A DNA stretch of 8,876 nt from Deltaproteobacteria bacterium RIFCSPHIGHO2_02_FULL_40_11 (lineage in GTDB: Bacteria > Bdellovibrionota > JACOXK01 > 2-02-FULL-40-11), in NCBI GenBank assembly GCA_001798105.1, contig MGRI01000024.1:357-9232 (forward strand). The letters run 5' to 3'. The translations under genes and the position numbers were made by a program. The notes under the pieces were generated by a model that worked only from the letters and a program-made list of their open reading frames with translations, did no database searches and had not been told where the DNA came from. Shown in pieces: positions 5,001 through 8,876 of the stretch (its first letter is position 1; each line of letters starts with the position of its first letter).

Positions 5001-7598
5001 CTAAAAAGTTTTAATTTTACTTAAATTTTCTTTCAGCTTTGCTTCTTTTTCGGTGAGCATGGCAAGGCGCGCCCTTTCTTTTTCCACAACTTCTTTGGGA
5101 GCTTTGGAAACGAAAGCGTCTTGGGAAAGTCTTTGTTGAATGCCCGTTAAATCTTGCCCAATTTTTAAGAGTTCTTTTTCTAAGCGCTTTTTTTCTTCTT
5201 CTTGATTAAAGAGCTCGGACATGGAAATGAAAATTTCTGCAAAGCCCACTGTGCCTGTGACCTGGTCTTTGGCGTCTGGAAGATCATCTAAAATTTTGAG
5301 TTCAGAAATTTTGGCTAGGTTTTCAATGGCCTTTTGTTCACGTTCTAAAATTTGGCGCGTTGTTTTATCTTTGGGAAGAATGCTGACTGGAATTTGTTTT
5401 GAAGGTTTTACATTGTTTTCGCCTCTGATATTTCGCACATATAAAACAACAGCTTTTAAAACTTCGATTTCTTGTTTGGCGGAGGCATCGATGTAAGCTT
5501 CATCGAACTTTGGGTAAGGGGAAAGCATAATGCTTTCTGTTTCCTGGACGTGTTGCCACAATTCTTCTGTCACAAACGGTAAAAAAGGATGTAAAAGTTT
5601 TAAAAGTTCTTTTAAAACATAAGTGAGGACATCGGGATTCGGCGATGTTTTCGAAAGTTCAATGTACCAATCGCAAAATTCACTCCAGGTGAAATGATAT
5701 GCCAAGTAAGTGGCTTCATTTAACTTATAGGCTTCTAGTGCGGCGTTGACGTCTCGAATGGTTTCATGCAGCCGCGTTAAGATCCAACGGTCGGTGGTGG
5801 CGCGTTCGGGATCCTTCGCCTGCGGCTCAGGATGACTTTCCTGCATCAACACAAACCGCGTTGCGTTCCAAATCTTATTGACGAAATTCCTATATCCTTG
5901 AATGCGTTCGTCTGTAAGCTTCACATCTCTTCCTTGGGTGGCCAAAGACAAATGCGTAAACCGTAAGGCATCCGAACCATACTTTTCAATCGTATCTAAA
6001 GGATCAATCACATTGCCCTTGGATTTAGACATTTTTTGACCCTGCACGTCTCGAACCATGGCGTGTAAGTACACAAATTGAAAAGGCGGCTTTTTCATAA
6101 AATGAATGCCCATCATCATCATCCTGGCCACCCAGAAAAATAAAATATCAAACCCCGTTTCCATAACTGTAGACGGATAAAATTTTTCTAAATCTTTGGT
6201 TTCATCAGGCCACCCCAAGGTAGAAAACGGCCAAAGTGCGGAACTAAACCAGGTATCTAAAACATCTGGGTCTTGGTCTATTTTTTTAGACTTACAATGC
6301 TCGCACTGCACAGGATCTTTGGAAGAAACCGTTATTTTTTTACAGTCTCTACAATGCCAAGCTGGAATGCGATGCCCCCACCAAATTTGTCTTGAAATAC
6401 ACCAGTCTTTAATATTTTCCATCCAGTGAAAATACGTTTTCGCCCAAGACTCTGGAATAATTTTAACTTCACCCGAGCGCACCGCTTCAATAGCTGGTGC
6501 CGCCAAGGGCTTTGTTTTTACAAACCACTGCGTAGAATGCCTGGGTTCCACAACCGTTTGACACCGCTCGCAATGCCCAATAGAAAGCGTGTGGCTTTCT
6601 TCTCCTTCTAAAAGACCTTCTGTTTTGAGATCCTCTAAAACCTGTTTTCTTGCTTTAAAACGATCCAAGCCTTGATACGCGCCCGAATTTTCATTCATCT
6701 TTCCTTTGGCGTCTAAAACGGAAATCACTTTCAGATGATGGCGCCGCCCCACTTCAAAATCGTTAAAATCGTGTCCTGGCGTAATTTTCACAGCCCCCGA
6801 TCCAAAGGCTTGATCCACGTATTCATCTTGAATGATTGGAATTTTTCGTTTGATCAGCGGCAAAAGAACATATTTACCCACAAAAGATTTATATCGGTCA
6901 TCTTTGGGATGCACGGCAATGGCTGTATCGCCAAGCATGGTTTCTGGCCTTGTGGTGGCAACTGTAATCCATCCCGAACCCTCTTCTAAAGGATATTTTA
7001 TTTGCCAAAGATGCCCCGATTTTTCCACATGCGTTACTTCTAAATCCGAAATGGCAGATTCACACCTGGGGCACCAGTTAATGAGATAATCGCCCCGATA
7101 AATCAGTTTTTCTTGATACAGCCTTACAAAAACTTCACGCACGGCTTTAGATGCTTTTTCATCCATCGTAAAACGCTGTCTGGACCAATCGCAGGAAGAA
7201 CCAAAACTTCGAAGCTGCTCCATAATGCGATTGCCGTATTGTTCTTTCCACTGCCAAACGCGTTCTAAAAATTTTTCTCTTCCCAATTTGTGCCGAGAGG
7301 TTCCCGCTTTGGCCAATTCTTTTTCCACCACATTTTGGGTCGCAATCCCCGCATGGTCCGACCCCGGCAACCAAAGCACGTTATACCCACACATGCGTTT
7401 CCAACGGATGAGACAATCTTGAATATAAGAGGTCAGCGCGTGCCCTTGATGGAGGGCTCCTGTGACATTCGGAGGCGGCATCATAATGACAAACGGATCT
7501 TTGGAAGATGTGTTATCTGCCTTAAAAAATGCCTTTTCTTCCCAAAAGGCGTACCATTTTTTTTCAATGTCTTTGGGTTTATATTGTGTGTCTATCAT
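5001..7598 (-). CDS. valS: Valyl-tRNA synthetase
   Basis: A class I aminoacyl-tRNA synthetase that charges tRNA-Val and hydrolyses mischarged Thr-tRNA. From ATG at 7598 it has 865 residues. The Rossmann domain opens with PPPNVTGALHQGHAL (41-55); the HIGH motif reads HQGH. The editing domain has TTRPETMLGDTA (215-226). Cys pairs CPRC (176-179), CERC (343-346), CRDC (416-419) and CEHC (432-435) suggest zinc-binding knuckles. RQIWWGHRIPAW (403-414) and the KMSKS loop (522-526) follow, then the anticodon-binding domain. The C-terminal coiled-coil arm runs from about 797 to 862. An in-frame TTG at 7634 would add 12 residues, but MIDTQYKPKDIEKKWY is the natural beginning. A GAGAGG lies a rather long 14 bases upstream. 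Residues about 587-598 come from a REP-like palindrome lying in frame. No T-box-like leader is visible. Confidence 0.97.
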   Translation of the reverse strand: MIDTQYKPKDIEKKWYAFWEEKAFFKADNTSSKDPFVIMMPPPNVTGALHQGHALTSYIQDCLIRWKRMCGYNVLWLPGSDHAGIATQNVVEKELAKAGTSRHKLGREKFLERVWQWKEQYGNRIMEQLRSFGSSCDWSRQRFTMDEKASKAVREVFVRLYQEKLIYRGDYLINWCPRCESAISDLEVTHVEKSGHLWQIKYPLEEGSGWITVATTRPETMLGDTAIAVHPKDDRYKSFVGKYVLLPLIKRKIPIIQDEYVDQAFGSGAVKITPGHDFNDFEVGRRHHLKVISVLDAKGKMNENSGAYQGLDRFKARKQVLEDLKTEGLLEGEESHTLSIGHCERCQTVVEPRHSTQWFVKTKPLAAPAIEAVRSGEVKIIPESWAKTYFHWMENIKDWCISRQIWWGHRIPAWHCRDCKKITVSSKDPVQCEHCKSKKIDQDPDVLDTWFSSALWPFSTLGWPDETKDLEKFYPSTVMETGFDILFFWVARMMMMGIHFMKKPPFQFVYLHAMVRDVQGQKMSKSKGNVIDPLDTIEKYGSDALRFTHLSLATQGRDVKLTDERIQGYRNFVNKIWNATRFVLMQESHPEPQAKDPERATTDRWILTRLHETIRDVNAALEAYKLNEATYLAYHFTWSEFCDWYIELSKTSPNPDVLTYVLKELLKLLHPFLPFVTEELWQHVQETESIMLSPYPKFDEAYIDASAKQEIEVLKAVVLYVRNIRGENNVKPSKQIPVSILPKDKTTRQILEREQKAIENLAKISELKILDDLPDAKDQVTGTVGFAEIFISMSELFNQEEEKKRLEKELLKIGQDLTGIQQRLSQDAFVSKAPKEVVEKERARLAMLTEKEAKLKENLSKIKTF
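5811..5833. repeat. REP-like hairpin inside valS
   Basis: On the plus strand ATCCT (5811-5815) pairs with AGGAT (5829-5833), and GCC (5818-5820) pairs with GGC (5824-5826) around loop TGC. A TC/TC internal mismatch lies between the two stems, and GAC follows. The same plan, with ATTCT/AGAAT and GCGC stems and the same TC/TC mismatch, recurs at 8639-8663. In valS it is read on the minus strand in frame, giving residues close to ESHPEPQAKDPE between the conserved RFVLM and DRWIL. Confidence 0.7.
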
Positions 7599-7620
7599 TA
7601 TTTTCGTCTTAGCCTCTCGT

Positions 7621-7649
7621 TTGACAAAACACAAGAATTTCGATACAAC
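7621..7649 (+). promoter_or_regulatory. Probable sigma-70 promoter of the diguanylate cyclase gene
   Basis: A perfect -35 box TTGACA (7621-7626) is followed after exactly 17 bases by TACAAC (7644-7649), 4 of 6 to TATAAT. A leader of roughly 65 bases to the ATG at 7721 would result. The -35 box begins only 22 bases upstream of the divergent valS ATG, so transcription of the two genes may interfere. I see no equally good promoter for valS on the minus strand. Confidence 0.55.
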
Positions 7650-7720
7650 TATATAGAATTATTCAGCTAATTACCAGTCTTAACAGACCGTACCCCAAAA
7701 GCTGTACGTAAGTGAAAAAC

Positions 7721-8665
7721 ATGGCGCAAGTTAAAGACCGAAATCCAAATCAGCAATTTTTAGAACATCGTATTTTATGTATTGAAGTTCCCCAAAAAAC
7801 CATGCGGGTTTTAAAAGCACAGTTTTCCAAATCACAATTTACAGTTTTAGAAGAAAAAAATATTCAAAAAGCGCTGAAAAAAATATCGCATCAAGATATT
7901 GCGGTCGTTCTTTTAAACCAAGATGCTTTTAAAAAAGAAAGCTTCGAAGTGACACAAAAACTGGTTGCTTGCGTAACCCATCCTGCTGTCATCGTCCTTA
8001 CAAAAGATGATACGGCTCAAAACATCCGAGATCTTTTTAATTTAAAAATAAGCGATTGCTTAACGCAACCTGTAGCTCTATCGACACTGATTCAATCCAT
8101 AAAATCTGGCATCACGTACCGGGAGTCTTCCTTATATGGCATCCGAGATCTTCTGACAGGACTTTATAATCGATATGCCTTTAAAGAAATCTTACAACGC
8201 GAAACAGACCGTGCCAGACGGTATCAACGCCACCTATCTCTTTTAATGGTCGATATTGATTACTTTAAAAAAATTAATGATACCTATGGACACCTGGTGG
8301 GGGATCACGTCTTAGAAGAAGTTTCGGATGTCTTAAGATCTGCTGTCCGAAAAATAGATGTGATTTCTCGGTTTGGGGGGGAAGAATTTGCGATCTTACT
8401 TCCTGAAACGACGATTGGCCATGCAACATTGCTTGCCGAACGCATTCGTAAAAAAATAGAAGCCTACGATTACACACACCTGATTGGCGATTTACGCTTA
8501 ACCGTAAGTGTTGGCATTTCCAACTTCCACACCCCAGGGCAAAAAAGTGACGTTGTTTTACTGAATGCCGCTGACCAGGCCCTGTATGCTGCCAAAAAAG
8601 AGGGGCGAAATAAAGTGTGTATTTCTGTCCCAAAAGAGATTCTTCGCGCTTCGCGCTCAGAATGA
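7721..8665 (+). CDS. Diguanylate cyclase: degenerate receiver domain plus GGDEF domain
   Basis: The GGDEF domain condenses two GTP into cyclic di-GMP, the second messenger that switches motility and surface life. From ATG at 7721 the protein has 314 residues; GTG at 7712 would add three, and AAGTGA is the only weak ribosome site. Residues 17-135 look like a CheY-type receiver by strand pattern (RILCIE, AVVLLN, AVIVLTK, DCLTQPV). However, the phospho-acceptor Asp position is Asn65, the acidic pair is reduced to Glu22 and the conserved Lys is Gln116. Residues 142-302 are the cyclase: RDLLTGLYNR, DIDYFKKINDTYGH (178-191), catalytic GGEEF (219-223) and TVSVGIS (261-267). RKID (210-213), five residues before GGEEF, is an intact product-inhibition I-site. 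There is no membrane segment, so it is cytosolic. The last codons (LRASRSE) and the stop are supplied by a REP-like repeat. A response-regulator gene follows with its own promoter. Confidence 0.94.
   Translation: MAQVKDRNPNQQFLEHRILCIEVPQKTMRVLKAQFSKSQFTVLEEKNIQKALKKISHQDIAVVLLNQDAFKKESFEVTQKLVACVTHPAVIVLTKDDTAQNIRDLFNLKISDCLTQPVALSTLIQSIKSGITYRESSLYGIRDLLTGLYNRYAFKEILQRETDRARRYQRHLSLLMVDIDYFKKINDTYGHLVGDHVLEEVSDVLRSAVRKIDVISRFGGEEFAILLPETTIGHATLLAERIRKKIEAYDYTHLIGDLRLTVSVGISNFHTPGQKSDVVLLNAADQALYAAKKEGRNKVCISVPKEILRASRSE
8639..8663. repeat. REP-like hairpin at the 3' end of the cyclase gene
   Basis: ATTCT (8639-8643) pairs with AGAAT (8659-8663), and GCGC (8646-8649) pairs with GCGC (8653-8656) around loop TTC, with a TC/TC internal mismatch. 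This is the same architecture as the hairpin inside valS at 5811-5833. The TGA stop (8663-8665) begins on the last base of the hairpin. GACAG and five T follow, so it might also act as a weak terminator. Confidence 0.7.
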
Positions 8666-8695
8666 CAGTTTTTCCGCTCAGAATGACAGTTTTTC
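8654..8695 (+). repeat. Perfect tandem 21-bp duplication of the REP tail
   Basis: Bases 8654-8674 and 8675-8695 are identical and directly adjacent. Each begins CGCTCAGAATGACAG and ends in TTTTTC. The first copy covers the right half of the hairpin and the cyclase stop codon; the second lies wholly downstream. The arrangement suggests local slippage or unequal recombination at the repeat. Confidence 0.9.
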
Positions 8696-8706
8696 AGATC
8701 GAACGT

Positions 8707-8735
8707 TTGCCCCGAACACCCAACAGTGCTACAAT
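8707..8735 (+). promoter_or_regulatory. Probable extended -10 promoter of the response-regulator gene
   Basis: TTGCCC (8707-8712, 4 of 6) and TACAAT (8730-8735, 5 of 6) are separated by 17 bases, and TGC directly before the -10 box makes it an extended -10. Transcription would begin near 8742, about 22 bases before the ATG at 8765, so the regulator can be expressed independently of the cyclase gene. Confidence 0.65.
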
Positions 8736-8764
8736 AAGCCATCTCCCCATAAGGTATTGTGTAA

Positions 8765-8876
8765 ATGGAAAAAATCTCGCTTCTTATATTAGATGACGAA
8801 CAGTATGTGCTTTCGGCGTTAAAACGCCTCTTTCGAACCCCCAAATATGAGCTTTTTACAGCCCAATCTCCGGATC
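8765..8876 (+). CDS. Response regulator, N-terminal part (runs off the right edge)
   Basis: Only 37 codons are visible. They begin MEKISLLILDDEQYVLSALK, a classic receiver-domain start: first hydrophobic strand, then the acidic pair Asp10-Asp11 that binds Mg2+ at the phosphorylation site, then helix 1. Unlike the receiver of the preceding cyclase, this acidic pocket is intact. The phospho-acceptor Asp and the output domain are outside the window. The DDEQxVLxALKRLFR style recalls regulators with HD-GYP output domains, which degrade c-di-GMP; that is a weak inference from resemblance and from the neighbouring cyclase. An AAGG about 11 bases upstream may serve as ribosome site, and a good promoter lies just ahead. 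Confidence 0.85.
   Translation, partial: MEKISLLILDDEQYVLSALKRLFRTPKYELFTAQSPD

Noticed and set aside
7599..7634. TTG start of valS at 7634
   Set aside because: It would add 12 unconserved residues; the ATG at 7598 begins the usual ValRS N-terminus.
7689..7708. CGTAC/GTACG hairpin in the cyclase leader as a riboswitch
   Set aside because: Only a 5-bp stem with a 10-base loop and no further structure; this is expected by chance.
7599..7720. T-box leader for valS
   Set aside because: I see neither a T-box consensus nor a terminator/antiterminator pair in the 122 bases, and T-boxes are rare outside Gram-positive bacteria.
8666..8792. Small open frame running through the tandem repeat downstream of the cyclase gene
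   Set aside because: It is the non-coding frame of the repeat and promoter region, with no ribosome site and no recognisable protein.
1..8876. A new defence, mobile or biosynthetic gene system
   Set aside because: Every complete gene falls in a known family and most are housekeeping; the unusual signal is in the palindromic repeats, not in an unknown gene cluster.

Overview
The window reads as ordinary chromosome of a Gram-negative bacterium with roughly 40-45% G+C (judged by eye). The rpsB-tsf-pyrH order, a short ~216-residue EF-Ts, an MreB, c-di-GMP signalling and several dispersed palindromic repeats suggest a deltaproteobacterium-like or related uncultured lineage. That placement is inference; no marker here fixes the taxon. 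All complete reading frames are intact.

Layout. Positions 1-1812 (minus) hold the translation operon rpsB, tsf, pyrH. The genes are tightly coupled (a 4-base GTGA overlap, then a 5-base gap) and pyrH runs off the left edge. Upstream on the same strand are mreB (1994-3028) and a thiamine pyrophosphokinase (3080-3721). A secreted seven-repeat kelch protein (3801-4979, plus) diverges from the kinase and converges on valS (5001-7598, minus), 21 bases away. Divergent from valS is a diguanylate cyclase with a degenerate receiver domain (7721-8665, plus). It is followed by a strong-looking promoter and the first 37 codons of a response regulator (8765 to the edge).

How the genes relate. Most are housekeeping: protein synthesis (S2, EF-Ts, ValRS), UMP phosphorylation, thiamine diphosphate supply and cell shape. 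The right end is a signalling patch in which a c-di-GMP synthase precedes a response regulator. The kelch protein is the only clearly exported product and its function is unknown.

The most unusual layer is the repeats. Three kinds of palindromic sequence sit in or against coding regions. A REP-like hairpin lies in frame inside valS and adds about 12 residues. A second copy of the same design supplies the last codons and the stop of the cyclase gene, and its tail is duplicated in tandem. A different 15-base palindrome supplies the stop of the thiamine pyrophosphokinase gene. A 127-bp imperfect inverted repeat begins at the mreB stop codon and fills most of the mreB-rpsB gap. I found no CRISPR array, tRNA, rRNA, insertion-sequence transposase or new multi-gene system.
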